A DNA stretch of 17,463 bases, from positions 1 through 17,463 of the forward strand of contig CAIJZG010000193.1 in NCBI GenBank assembly GCA_903825065.1. Direction: 5' to 3'. Below the pieces are notes generated by a model, which was not told where the DNA came from, ran no database searches, and saw only the letters and a program-made list of their open reading frames with translations. How positions within the stretch are numbered: position 1 is the first letter of the stretch; each line of letters starts with the position of its first letter. Both the position numbers and the translations under genes were made by a program. The DNA is from an uncultured Bacteroidota bacterium (GTDB lineage: Bacteria > Bacteroidota > Bacteroidia > Chitinophagales > Chitinophagaceae). Below are positions 7,602 through 15,970 of the stretch, piece after piece.

Positions 7602-9224
7602 ATGAGGCGAATTTTTGTATTAGCAAGTTTATTGTCCCTTCTTTCTTGTACCAATAATAAGGTAGATACCATTATCCATCATGCAGTGATTTATACAGTA
7701 GATTCTGCTTTTACAATGGCAGAAGCCATCGCAATAAAAGATGGAAAAATTGTAGCTACCGGTAAGAATGATGAGATCCTGAAAAAATATACGGCAACAG
7801 AAAGTATAGATGCAGGAGGTAAAGCCTTGTATCCTGGTTTTATTGATGCACACGCTCATTTTGTGGGATATGGCAGATCGCTTTTTCAAGTTGATTTATA
7901 TGGTACTACCACTTGGGAAGAAGCAGTTGAAAGGGTAAAATCATTTGCAGCGAAAAATCCTGATATCCCTTGGATCCAAGGACGCGGTTGGGACCAAAAT
8001 AAATGGCCTGGTAAAACGTATCCTACTAATGCATTATTAAATGAATTTTTCCCAAATAAACCCGTTGTATTACAAAGGATCGATGGACATGCCTCAATTG
8101 CAAATCAGAAAGCAATGGATCTGGCTGGTATCAAAGCTGGTCAAACGATTGTTGGAGGTTCTATTGAATTAAAAGATGGGAAATTGACCGGTGTTCTTAT
8201 AGACAACGGAGATGATAAAGTATATCAACAAATTCCTGCTCCAACCAAAGAAACTTATCAGCAATGGTTAAGTGCTGCTGAGAAAAATTGTTTTGAACAA
8301 GGCTTAACCACTATCACCGATTGTGGTTTGAATTATGATGATGTGGATGCAATTGATACTTTACAACAATCGGGTAAATTATCGATGCGAATATTCGCGA
8401 TGTTAAGTGATAACGATGCTAACTTGCAAAAATATTTAAAACGCGGTCCTTATAAAACTGATAAACTCTTTGTCAATGGCTTTAAAGTATATGCCGATGG
8501 AGCCCTTGGTAGCAGAGGCGCTTGCCTGATTCAACCTTACCAGGATAAAGCAGGATGGTCGGGATTTTTATTGCGCAACAAATCCCATTACGATTCATTG
8601 GCGCAAGTATTGGCTGCTACTCAATTTCAAATGTGTACACATGCCATTGGAGATAGTGCCAATAGAGAAATCCTACACGTATATACTAAATATTTAAAAG
8701 GCAAGAACGATCGTCGCTGGAGAATTGAACACGCGCAGATTATCAATCAAAACGACTTTGATTTATTTGGTTCTGCAAGTATTGTACCTTCTGTACAACC
8801 TACACATGCAACAAGTGATATGTATTGGGCTGCAGAAAGATTGGGTGCTGAGAGATTGAAAGGTGGTTATGCCTACAAAAAATTATTGCATCAAAATGGA
8901 TGGATTCCTTTGGGCACTGATTTTCCAGTGGAAGATATTTCTCCATTTAAAACTTTTCTAGCAGCTGTTGCACGTAAAGATGCTAAAGGTTTTCCAGCGG
9001 CAGGATTTCAAATGGAGAATGCATTGACTAAAGAAGAAACCATTCGGGGTATGACTATCTGGGCAGCCAAAGCAAGTTTTCTCGAAAAAGAAATTGGTAG
9101 TTTGGAAGTAGGTAAAAAAGCCGATTTCATTTTACTGGATAAAGATTTGATGAAAGTTGCCGACAATGAGATTTTGCAAACCAAAGTTCTGGCTACTTTT
9201 TTAGGAGGTAAAAAAGTGCATTAG
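7602..9224 (+). CDS. Exported lipoprotein amidohydrolase, YtcJ-like (amidohydrolase family 3)
   Basis: Metal-dependent hydrolase of the amidohydrolase superfamily, 540 residues. The N-terminus is a lipoprotein signal (basic MRR, hydrophobic core, lipobox LLSC with Cys16), so the enzyme should be anchored in the periplasm or at the outer membrane. The metal-site pattern is complete: HxH in DAHAHF (His84, His86), Lys295 in GFKVYADGALGSRG, His347 in THAIGDS, His377 in RIEHAQ and Asp440 in GTDFPVED. The C-terminal 'GSLEVGKKADFILLDKDL' returns to the small beta domain whose first half is at 23-75. Most YtcJ-like enzymes are cytoplasmic, so export is notable. The substrate cannot be read from sequence; characterised relatives cleave N-acyl or amide bonds. 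It lies 42 nt downstream of the AraC gene and 57 nt upstream of the cytochrome cluster, with a promoter-like element on each side. Confidence 0.92.
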   Translation: MRRIFVLASLLSLLSCTNNKVDTIIHHAVIYTVDSAFTMAEAIAIKDGKIVATGKNDEILKKYTATESIDAGGKALYPGFIDAHAHFVGYGRSLFQVDLYGTTTWEEAVERVKSFAAKNPDIPWIQGRGWDQNKWPGKTYPTNALLNEFFPNKPVVLQRIDGHASIANQKAMDLAGIKAGQTIVGGSIELKDGKLTGVLIDNGDDKVYQQIPAPTKETYQQWLSAAEKNCFEQGLTTITDCGLNYDDVDAIDTLQQSGKLSMRIFAMLSDNDANLQKYLKRGPYKTDKLFVNGFKVYADGALGSRGACLIQPYQDKAGWSGFLLRNKSHYDSLAQVLAATQFQMCTHAIGDSANREILHVYTKYLKGKNDRRWRIEHAQIINQNDFDLFGSASIVPSVQPTHATSDMYWAAERLGAERLKGGYAYKKLLHQNGWIPLGTDFPVEDISPFKTFLAAVARKDAKGFPAAGFQMENALTKEETIRGMTIWAAKASFLEKEIGSLEVGKKADFILLDKDLMKVADNEILQTKVLATFLGGKKVH

Positions 9225-9254
9225 GAAAGAGGACTTGAATTAAGCTGCATTCCT

Positions 9255-9262
9255 TATCTTTA
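9255..9262 (+). promoter_or_regulatory. Probable -7 element of the cytochrome/DUF1501 cluster, within a dyad
   Basis: TATCTTTA is one base off TAnnTTTG and ends 19 nt before the ATG at 9282. It lies inside an imperfect dyad, ATTC-c-TTATC (9249-9258) facing GATAA-at-GAAT (9267-9277), which could serve as an operator for the whole cluster. Confidence 0.35.
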
Positions 9263-9281
9263 AAAGGATAAATGAATTTGC

Positions 9282-12035
9282 ATGCTATTTAAAATAATAC
9301 CTAAAACATTCTGGGCAATATTTGTATTGGGTTCATTTGTTTTTTTTGCTGCTTGCATGTTAAAGAGTAAGCGGGTTGATTATATTTCAGAAGTCAAACC
9401 CATATTTAATAAGAGTTGCATTACTTGTCATGGTGGCGTAAAAAGGCAAGGTGGATTTAGTTTATTATTTCGAACAGATGCTTTAGCAATAAATAAATCT
9501 GGTAAGCCTGCAATCATTCCGGGTAATCCAGATAGCAGTGAGCTTATAAAAAGACTCACACTAAAAGATCCGGAAGAGCGGATGCCGTTCAAACATCCTG
9601 CACTGTCACAAAAAGAAATTACTACACTTAAAAACTGGATCAAAGAAGGTGCGGTTTGGGGTGACCATTGGGCTTATGTTCCAGTTGCAGAGGTAACCAT
9701 TCCTTCTAATGGTCGGGGACCTTTTAATTTATTTGGAACACCATCCTGGATTAATAATGATATTGATCAATTCATTTACCAAAAAATAAAAAAAGAAGGT
9801 TTAACCCCTTCAGAAGAAGCGGATAAAGCAACTTTATTAAGAAGAGCCAGTTTGGATATTATTGGGATGCCTGCACCAGAAAAAATAAACGAATGGTTCT
9901 TGCATAACAATGATAAAAACGCTTATGAAAAATTAGTGGATACATTATTGTCATCACCTCATTATGGTGAAAAATGGGCGGCGATGTGGATGGACCTTGC
10001 ACGTTATTCTGATACGAAAGGCTATGAGAGAGATGATAGCAGAAATATCTGGCGCTATCGCGATTGGTTAATTAATGCTTTCAATGAGAATAAGCACTAT
10101 GATCAATTTTTAACGGAACAAATTGCTGGAGATCTTTTACCCAATCCTACTGATGCACAATATATCGCTACTGCTTTTCATCGTAATACCATGACGAATG
10201 ATGAAGGTGGAACTGATAATGAAGAGTTCAGAACTGCTGCTGTATTAGATCGTGTAAATGCAACCTGGGAAGGATTGATGGGTACCAGTTTTGCATGTGT
10301 ACAATGTCATAGTCATCCTTACGATCCATTCCGTCAAGAAGAGTATTATCAATTCGTGGCATTCTTTAATAATACAAGAGATGAAGATACTTATGATGAT
10401 TATCCCTTAATTCGTGAGTTTCACGAAACTGACAGTTTGAAATTTATTGCACTTAAAAATTGGGTAAAAGAAAATGAACCTGCAAGAGAAAAAGAAATTG
10501 TTCAATTTGTAAAAATGCAACAACCTGCTATCAATAGTATTGCCGCAGATGAATTAAAAAATGCAGCATTGATGGATACGAAATGGCTGGTGTTTAGAAA
10601 TAAGGCAGTAGCTCGATTAAAAGATATTGACTTATCCAATAAAACAGAATTGATGTATCGTTACGAAGCATATCGTTCAGGCGGCGAATGGCAAATACAT
10701 TTGAATAATCCTGATGGCCCCTTACTTTGTAAATCATCTGTGATTGAAACAAAGGGAAGATGGAAAGAAGCAAAAATGCATTTCGCACCAACTGCTGGCA
10801 GATATAATTTGTATTTAACCTATTCGAATTCAAAATTAAAATTGCCAGAAGAAACCGGGATGCAATTTGATTGGTTTTATTTTACCAATCCATTTCCTGC
10901 TAAATCGTATACTGGCAAAGATACTTCCTATAAATACTTTGAGGAATTAATAGAGCCGAGCTATGTAACAACCACACCAGTGATGATGGATAATCCGAAA
11001 GAATTGTTTCGTGCTACTCATGTATTTGAAAGGGGAAATTGGTTGGTGAAAGGAAAAGAAGTTACACCAAATGTGCCTGCATCATTAGGAGGATTACCTG
11101 CTAATTCACCGAAGAATAGATTGGGTATGGCCATGTGGTTAACAGACAAAAAAAATCCATTGGTATCCCGAACAATTGTGAATAGAATCTGGGAACAATT
11201 TTTTGGAATAGGAATTGCAGAAACATTAGAGGATATGGGCACACAGGGAATTCCACCAACACACCGTGAACTCCTGGATTATATGTCCTGGAAACTCATG
11301 TATGTATACCATTGGGACTTGAAAAAGTTGATCAAAGAAATTACGCTTAGTGCAGTATACCGCCAGGATTCAAAACTAAACAAGGAAGCCAAAGAAAAAG
11401 ATCCAACCAATAAATGGTATGCAAGAGGACCAAGGGTAAGATTATCAGCAGAAGAAATTAGAGATCAGGCATTGATGGTGAGTGGATTGATGAATGAGAA
11501 AATGTATGGACCAGGTGTAATGCCTTTTCAACCTGAAGGAATTTGGAGCTCTCCATGGAATGGGGCGTATTGGAAAACTAGTGAGGAAGGGAATCAATAT
11601 CGAAGATCATTGTATACTTATTGGAAACGATCTGCACCATATCCTTCCATGTTAAGTTTCGATGCAACTAGCAGAGAAGTTTGTACTGCTCGTAGAATCA
11701 GAACCAATACTCCTTTGCAAGCATTAACAACTTTAAATGATTCTGTGTTTATTGAAATGGCCAAACATTTTGCAGGTCGTATACAATCAATGGGAATCAA
11801 AGAAAAAAATGCACAAATTTCAATGGGTTACGAATTAGCCATGCATCATCCTATAACTGATGAAAAAAGAAAAGCTTTCGAGAAATTATATGATCACGCA
11901 TTGATACAATTTAAAAACGATAAAAATAAGTTGCAAGCAACAACTGGAATAGAAAAACCAACAGCAGAAAATGCAGCATTAATTATTGTTGCTGAAGCAC
12001 TATTGAATACCGATGAATTCATCACAAAAAATTAG
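9282..12035 (+). CDS. Di-haem PSCyt1-PSCyt2-PSD1 lipoprotein (DUF1549/DUF1553 domains)
   Basis: A 917-residue exported protein with a lipoprotein-type signal (Cys25 in FFAAC). Domains in order: a planctomycete-type cytochrome c domain PSCyt1 (about 30-135) with haem site CITCH (Cys46, Cys49, His50) and a candidate axial Met101 in RMPF; PSCyt2/DUF1549 (about 155-365), containing a second CxxCH, CVQCHSHPYDPF (Cys339, Cys342, His343); a middle segment (about 455-535) that looks like a CBM6-type carbohydrate-binding beta-sandwich, with 'GRYNLYLTYSN' and a final 'FDWFYF'; and PSD1/DUF1553 (about 605-865) beginning GGLPANSPKNRLGMAMWL. The family is abundant in Planctomycetes and scattered in Bacteroidota, usually beside DUF1501 genes as here; its reaction is unknown. 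The inferred role is periplasmic electron transfer linked to carbohydrate handling. It leads a tight cluster, with its stop only 2 nt from the next start. Confidence 0.93.
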   Translation: MLFKIIPKTFWAIFVLGSFVFFAACMLKSKRVDYISEVKPIFNKSCITCHGGVKRQGGFSLLFRTDALAINKSGKPAIIPGNPDSSELIKRLTLKDPEERMPFKHPALSQKEITTLKNWIKEGAVWGDHWAYVPVAEVTIPSNGRGPFNLFGTPSWINNDIDQFIYQKIKKEGLTPSEEADKATLLRRASLDIIGMPAPEKINEWFLHNNDKNAYEKLVDTLLSSPHYGEKWAAMWMDLARYSDTKGYERDDSRNIWRYRDWLINAFNENKHYDQFLTEQIAGDLLPNPTDAQYIATAFHRNTMTNDEGGTDNEEFRTAAVLDRVNATWEGLMGTSFACVQCHSHPYDPFRQEEYYQFVAFFNNTRDEDTYDDYPLIREFHETDSLKFIALKNWVKENEPAREKEIVQFVKMQQPAINSIAADELKNAALMDTKWLVFRNKAVARLKDIDLSNKTELMYRYEAYRSGGEWQIHLNNPDGPLLCKSSVIETKGRWKEAKMHFAPTAGRYNLYLTYSNSKLKLPEETGMQFDWFYFTNPFPAKSYTGKDTSYKYFEELIEPSYVTTTPVMMDNPKELFRATHVFERGNWLVKGKEVTPNVPASLGGLPANSPKNRLGMAMWLTDKKNPLVSRTIVNRIWEQFFGIGIAETLEDMGTQGIPPTHRELLDYMSWKLMYVYHWDLKKLIKEITLSAVYRQDSKLNKEAKEKDPTNKWYARGPRVRLSAEEIRDQALMVSGLMNEKMYGPGVMPFQPEGIWSSPWNGAYWKTSEEGNQYRRSLYTYWKRSAPYPSMLSFDATSREVCTARRIRTNTPLQALTTLNDSVFIEMAKHFAGRIQSMGIKEKNAQISMGYELAMHHPITDEKRKAFEKLYDHALIQFKNDKNKLQATTGIEKPTAENAALIIVAEALLNTDEFITKN

Positions 12036-12037
12036 TC

Positions 12038-13534
12038 ATGAGTAGGAATATTCAACGCATCATTCAAGAAGCTAATGCACAAACCATGCAGCAGCTTACT
12101 CGTAGGCATTTCTTTCAGGAATGTGTTACAGGAATGGGTGCTATGGCATTAGGTTCTGTACTTGGCGGTTGCAATTGGCTTGGCTCTAAAGATACTGGTT
12201 CCTCGATTCATTCAAACCCTCTGATGGCACATGCTCCACATTTTGCAGGCAAAGCAAAATCCGTGATTTACATACATATGGCCGGTGCTCCTTCTCAATT
12301 AGAATTATTCGATTATAAACCAGATTTAATGAAGCTCGACGGACTAGATTGTCCGCAATCATTATTAGAAGGAAAAAAATTCGCATTTATAAGAGGTGTG
12401 CCTAAAATGATGGGGCCTCAAGCAAACTTTCAACAACGTGGTCAAAGCGGTGCCTGGATTTCTGATCACTTACCGCATTTAACTACAGTTGCTGATGAGA
12501 TCAGTTTTTTAAAAGCTGTGCAAACAGATCAGTTTAATCATGGCCCTGCACAATTATTAATGCATACTGGTTCAGCAAGACTGGGAAGACCTTCTATTGG
12601 TTCCTGGGTAACTTATGGCCTGGGCTCTGAGAATAATAACTTACCAGGTTTTGTGGTTTTAACTTCGGGCGGAAAAAATCCGGATGCTGGTAAAAGTATT
12701 TGGGGAAACGGGTTTTTGCCATCTGTTTATCAAGGTGTGCAATGTAGAACAGAAGGTGATCCTGTATTGTTTTTAAAAGACCCTGCAGGAATGGATCGCG
12801 ATTTACGAAAAGCTTCTATTGATGCCATTAATGAAGCAAATAAATTGACTTACGAAGAGTATCAAGATCCGGAAACGGTTTCTCGTATTGCACAATACGA
12901 AATGGCCTATCGCATGCAAATAGAAGTGCCCGAAACCATGAATATTAATCATGAGCCGGCATATATTCACGAAATGTATGGAACAAAACCCGGAGTTGCT
13001 TGCTTCGCAAATAATGCATTGCTTGCCCGTAAATTAGTTGAGAAAGGAGTTCGTTTTGTACAACTTTTTGATTGGGGTTGGGATAGTCATGGCACCGACG
13101 AAAATTTAGCGATTGATTTTGGATTTGTCAATAAATGTAGGGCTACAGATAAACCAGTAACTGCTTTATTATTAGATTTAAAACAAAGAGGACTACTGGA
13201 TGAAACATTAGTAGTATGGGGTGGCGAATTTGGTAGAACACCGATGCAAGAAAATAGAGATGGAAAGAAAATGCCTTTTAAAGGAAGAGACCATCATACT
13301 GAGGCATTTACCATTTGGATGGCCGGGGGGGGCATTAAAAAAGGATTTAGTTATGGAGAAACAGATGAAATTGGATATAGTGCTATTAGTGGGAAAGTTA
13401 CTCCGTATGATATTCAAGCTACTATACTCAACCAACTTGGATTTGATCACGAAAAGTTAGTATATCCATTTCAAGGAAGACCCTTCCGATTAACAGATGT
13501 ACATGGCAGAGTGATCAACGAAATTTTAGATTAA
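12038..13534 (+). CDS. DUF1501 protein with Tat-type signal and lipobox
   Basis: A 498-residue protein of the DUF1501 family, which belongs to the alkaline-phosphatase-like fold. The N-terminus has a twin-arginine motif (TRRHFFQ, Arg22-Arg23) before a hydrophobic stretch ending in the lipobox LGGC (Cys45), suggesting a folded lipoprotein exported by Tat. Candidate metal or active-site motifs are IYIHMAGAPSQLELFD (77-92), FDWGWDSHG (Asp345, Asp349, His351), WGGEFGRTP (Glu397, Arg400) and GRDHH (Asp418, His419, His420). No catalytic activity is established for DUF1501, although sulfatase- or phosphatase-like chemistry fits the fold. It starts 2 nt after the PSCyt gene, so the two are probably translationally coupled, matching their usual pairing. 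A run of eight Gs (13325-13332) in the 3' part is unusual for this AT-rich sequence. Confidence 0.93.
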   Translation: MSRNIQRIIQEANAQTMQQLTRRHFFQECVTGMGAMALGSVLGGCNWLGSKDTGSSIHSNPLMAHAPHFAGKAKSVIYIHMAGAPSQLELFDYKPDLMKLDGLDCPQSLLEGKKFAFIRGVPKMMGPQANFQQRGQSGAWISDHLPHLTTVADEISFLKAVQTDQFNHGPAQLLMHTGSARLGRPSIGSWVTYGLGSENNNLPGFVVLTSGGKNPDAGKSIWGNGFLPSVYQGVQCRTEGDPVLFLKDPAGMDRDLRKASIDAINEANKLTYEEYQDPETVSRIAQYEMAYRMQIEVPETMNINHEPAYIHEMYGTKPGVACFANNALLARKLVEKGVRFVQLFDWGWDSHGTDENLAIDFGFVNKCRATDKPVTALLLDLKQRGLLDETLVVWGGEFGRTPMQENRDGKKMPFKGRDHHTEAFTIWMAGGGIKKGFSYGETDEIGYSAISGKVTPYDIQATILNQLGFDHEKLVYPFQGRPFRLTDVHGRVINEILD

Positions 13535-13553
13535 CAAAAAGGAATCGGAATTT

Positions 13554-14486
13554 ATGAGTCTTAATAGAAGAAAATTTTTATCAATGGCAGGAACATCAGC
13601 AGTTATAGCAGCTAGCCCATGGGAATCCCTCTTAGCAAATAAGCCTAGGTTTACCATACCCGTTGGGTTTAGTATCAAAATCATGGGAACCAATTGGGGT
13701 TTTGATGGAACAGTTGATGCTTTTTGTGAAAAAGCAAAAGCGGCAGGATACGATGGAATTGAAATGTGGTGGCCAGGAGATAAAGCATCACAAGACGCAT
13801 TATTTGCAGCATTAAAAAAACACCAACTCGAAATTGGGTTTTTATGTGGAGTAGGAGACTCTGATCCACATAAACATGTAGAAGCATTTAAGCAAATGAT
13901 TCATGCTTGTGCGCATCAAACTATTCAACGTCAATTGTATATTAATTGTCATTCTGGAAAAGATTATTTTCCTGAAGAGATCAACAATGAAATTGTTCAA
14001 TATACAATAGATTTAGCAAAAGAAACGGGACATACTATCTGTCACGAATCTCATCGTTCTCGAATATTATTTGCGGCGCATGTAGCCAAAAAATATATTC
14101 AACGATTTAATCAGCTTAGAATGACCCTTGATATTTCGCACTGGTGTAATGTACATGAATCATTATTGCATGATCAGGAAGAAACGGTACAATTAGCACT
14201 CACAAGGGTTGATCATATTCATGCAAGAGTTGGGCATCCTGAAGGGCCACAAGTAAATGATCCAAGAGCTCCTGAATGGATAGATGCATTAAATAGGCAT
14301 CTCGAATGGTGGGATAAAGTAGTGGAATTGAAAATAAAATCAGGAGCAAAACATTTAACGATCTTAACAGAATTTGGTCCGCCAGATTATATGCCAACGC
14401 TGCCTTATACCAGACAACCCTTAGGCGATCAGTGGGCCATTAATGTGCATATGATGCAATTATTGAGGAAAAGATATCAAGCTTAA
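13554..14486 (+). CDS. Exported sugar isomerase/epimerase-like TIM-barrel protein
   Basis: A 310-residue member of the xylose-isomerase-like TIM-barrel superfamily (sugar phosphate isomerase/epimerase group). The N-terminus reads NRRKFLSMAGTSAV, a standard Tat signal, with probable cleavage near residue 29 in LLANKP. Strand-end motifs typical of the family follow: GYDGIEMWWPGD (65-76), CHESHR (Glu165, His167), LDISHW (Asp193, His196), HIHARVG (His221, His223) and TEFGPPDY (Glu273). Glu165, Asp193, His223 and Glu273 are the likely divalent-metal ligands. Being exported, it probably acts on free sugars or keto-sugars rather than on sugar phosphates. Its substrate is unknown. It sits 19 nt after the DUF1501 gene and 12 nt before the membrane cytochrome gene, which points to a shared periplasmic pathway. 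Confidence 0.9.
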   Translation: MSLNRRKFLSMAGTSAVIAASPWESLLANKPRFTIPVGFSIKIMGTNWGFDGTVDAFCEKAKAAGYDGIEMWWPGDKASQDALFAALKKHQLEIGFLCGVGDSDPHKHVEAFKQMIHACAHQTIQRQLYINCHSGKDYFPEEINNEIVQYTIDLAKETGHTICHESHRSRILFAAHVAKKYIQRFNQLRMTLDISHWCNVHESLLHDQEETVQLALTRVDHIHARVGHPEGPQVNDPRAPEWIDALNRHLEWWDKVVELKIKSGAKHLTILTEFGPPDYMPTLPYTRQPLGDQWAINVHMMQLLRKRYQA

Positions 14487-14498
14487 ATAAAGAATCGA

Positions 14499-15902
14499 AT
14501 GCTTTTTATTACTGAGGTCATCGCACATTTTCATCCAGTACTAGTGCACCTTCCAATAGGGATATTATTGTTGGCTATTTTATTTCATTGGTTAAGTAGC
14601 AAAGAAAAATTTGCAGGATTATCAATAGCTATACCTATTGCATATTTAGCAGGTGCCATCACAGCAATTTTGTCTTGTATCACGGGATACTTATTATCGG
14701 GCACGGGTGAATATGATGAAACCACTTTGAATTTGCATCAATGGATGGGAATATTAGTAGCATTTATTTCTTCAGCGGGTTATTTATTTTGTCGCAATAA
14801 AAATGAACAACAATTGAAATGGGTTTCTATTGGATTGGCTGGATTGATAACTATCACAGGTCATTTAGGTGGAACGCTTACACACGGAGAAGGATATTTA
14901 TGGAAAGGAATTTCCGAATCAAAAAAAGATTCAATAAATGCAGTCAAAGTAATTACGAATGCTCAGGAAGCAATTGTTTATAAAGATATTATTCAGCCAA
15001 TATTGCAACAGAAATGCTATAACTGTCATGCAGCCACCAAACAAAAGGGTGGATTACGTTTAGATACTGAAGAATGGATTATAAAAGGTGGAAAGAATGG
15101 TAAAATAGTGGTGCCGGGAAGTATTGATAGCAGCGTGGTGTATAAACGTATCGTATTGGACCCCATTGAAGAAAAGCATATGCCACCAAAGGGTAAGCCA
15201 CAGCTCACAGAGCAGGAGCGATTATTATTGCAGTGGTGGATTGCCTCTGGTGCCGACTTTACCAAAAAATCTAAAGAGTTGTCTCAAACTGCTGTAATTA
15301 AAACTGCATTGAATGCTTTAGAAAAATCAGAAGTATTAGAAACTAAAAGAGCTGACATTCCTGATGCGGATGTAGCAAAAGCTAATGAGACAATTTTAGA
15401 GTCGCTCAGAAAAAATTCTGTAACTGTTTTTGAAATTTCAGAAAAGAGCAATTGGTTGAGTGCCAACTTTGTGAATTGTATCAAATGGAATACAGACATA
15501 GAAAAACAAATGACATCCTTAAAAGATCAACTGATCTGGTTAAAAATTCCTGGCGCACAATTACAAGAAAGTTCATGGAAAACCATTGCTGGATTCACTA
15601 ATTTGAGAAGACTAAGTGCTGAACATTCCAATATAGCTGACCAGGATTTAGCACAGTTGAATGCATTGAAACAATTACAATATTTAAATCTGGTGGATAC
15701 TAAAATAACATTGAAGGGATTGTTACAATGGAAGAGTAATAATCTTGCCAGTTTGTATATTAATAAAACTGGTATAGACTTTCAAGAATATAATACATTA
15801 AAAACAAATTTTCCCAAAGCTATCATTGATACTGGTGGTTACCATGTTCCATTAATAGCTACAGACACGCAGCAATTGCATCCAAGTACTGATAAGAAAT
15901 GA
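14499..15902 (+). CDS. DUF2231-like membrane protein fused to cytochrome c (PSCyt1) and LRR-like domains
   Basis: A 467-residue membrane protein. Residues 1-125 form four hydrophobic segments (about 13-32, 41-66, 81-98, 107-123) of the DUF2231 type, with histidines at or near helix ends: His10, His12 and His17 in HFHPVLVHLP, His80 in LHQWMG, His122 and His129 in GHLGGTLTHGEGY. A planctomycete-type cytochrome c domain follows (about 155-255) with haem site CYNCH (Cys173, Cys176, His177) and a candidate axial Met228 in HMPPKGKP. The tail (about 340-450) contains leucine-rich-repeat-like units (LIWLKIPGAQL, LRRLSAEHSNI, LQYLNLVDTKI, LASLYINKTGI), a likely protein contact surface. The arrangement suggests a membrane-anchored haem c facing the periplasm; a b-type haem held by the membrane histidines is a guess. 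It lies immediately upstream of the GMC oxidoreductase gene. Confidence 0.88.
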   Translation: MLFITEVIAHFHPVLVHLPIGILLLAILFHWLSSKEKFAGLSIAIPIAYLAGAITAILSCITGYLLSGTGEYDETTLNLHQWMGILVAFISSAGYLFCRNKNEQQLKWVSIGLAGLITITGHLGGTLTHGEGYLWKGISESKKDSINAVKVITNAQEAIVYKDIIQPILQQKCYNCHAATKQKGGLRLDTEEWIIKGGKNGKIVVPGSIDSSVVYKRIVLDPIEEKHMPPKGKPQLTEQERLLLQWWIASGADFTKKSKELSQTAVIKTALNALEKSEVLETKRADIPDADVAKANETILESLRKNSVTVFEISEKSNWLSANFVNCIKWNTDIEKQMTSLKDQLIWLKIPGAQLQESSWKTIAGFTNLRRLSAEHSNIADQDLAQLNALKQLQYLNLVDTKITLKGLLQWKSNNLASLYINKTGIDFQEYNTLKTNFPKAIIDTGGYHVPLIATDTQQLHPSTDKK

Positions 15903-15919
15903 TTAATTTATTTATCAGT
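15888..15919 (+). other. Hairpin across the stop codon of the DUF2231-cytochrome gene
   Basis: ACTGATAA (15888-15895) pairs with TTATCAGT (15912-15919), and inside it AAAT (15897-15900) pairs with ATTT (15906-15909). The stop codon lies in the stem-loop. No T-run follows, so it is a weak terminator candidate at best; it may mark an RNA processing or stability site between the two genes. Confidence 0.35.
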
Positions 15920-15970
15920 TTATATGTAAATTGAATATGCAAATAATCTAATCACTTAATACTTTTTACT

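Noticed and set aside
13221..13460. Second plus-strand frame open inside the DUF1501 gene
   Set aside because: It lies wholly within a well-conserved coding region, has no family resemblance and is an out-of-frame shadow.
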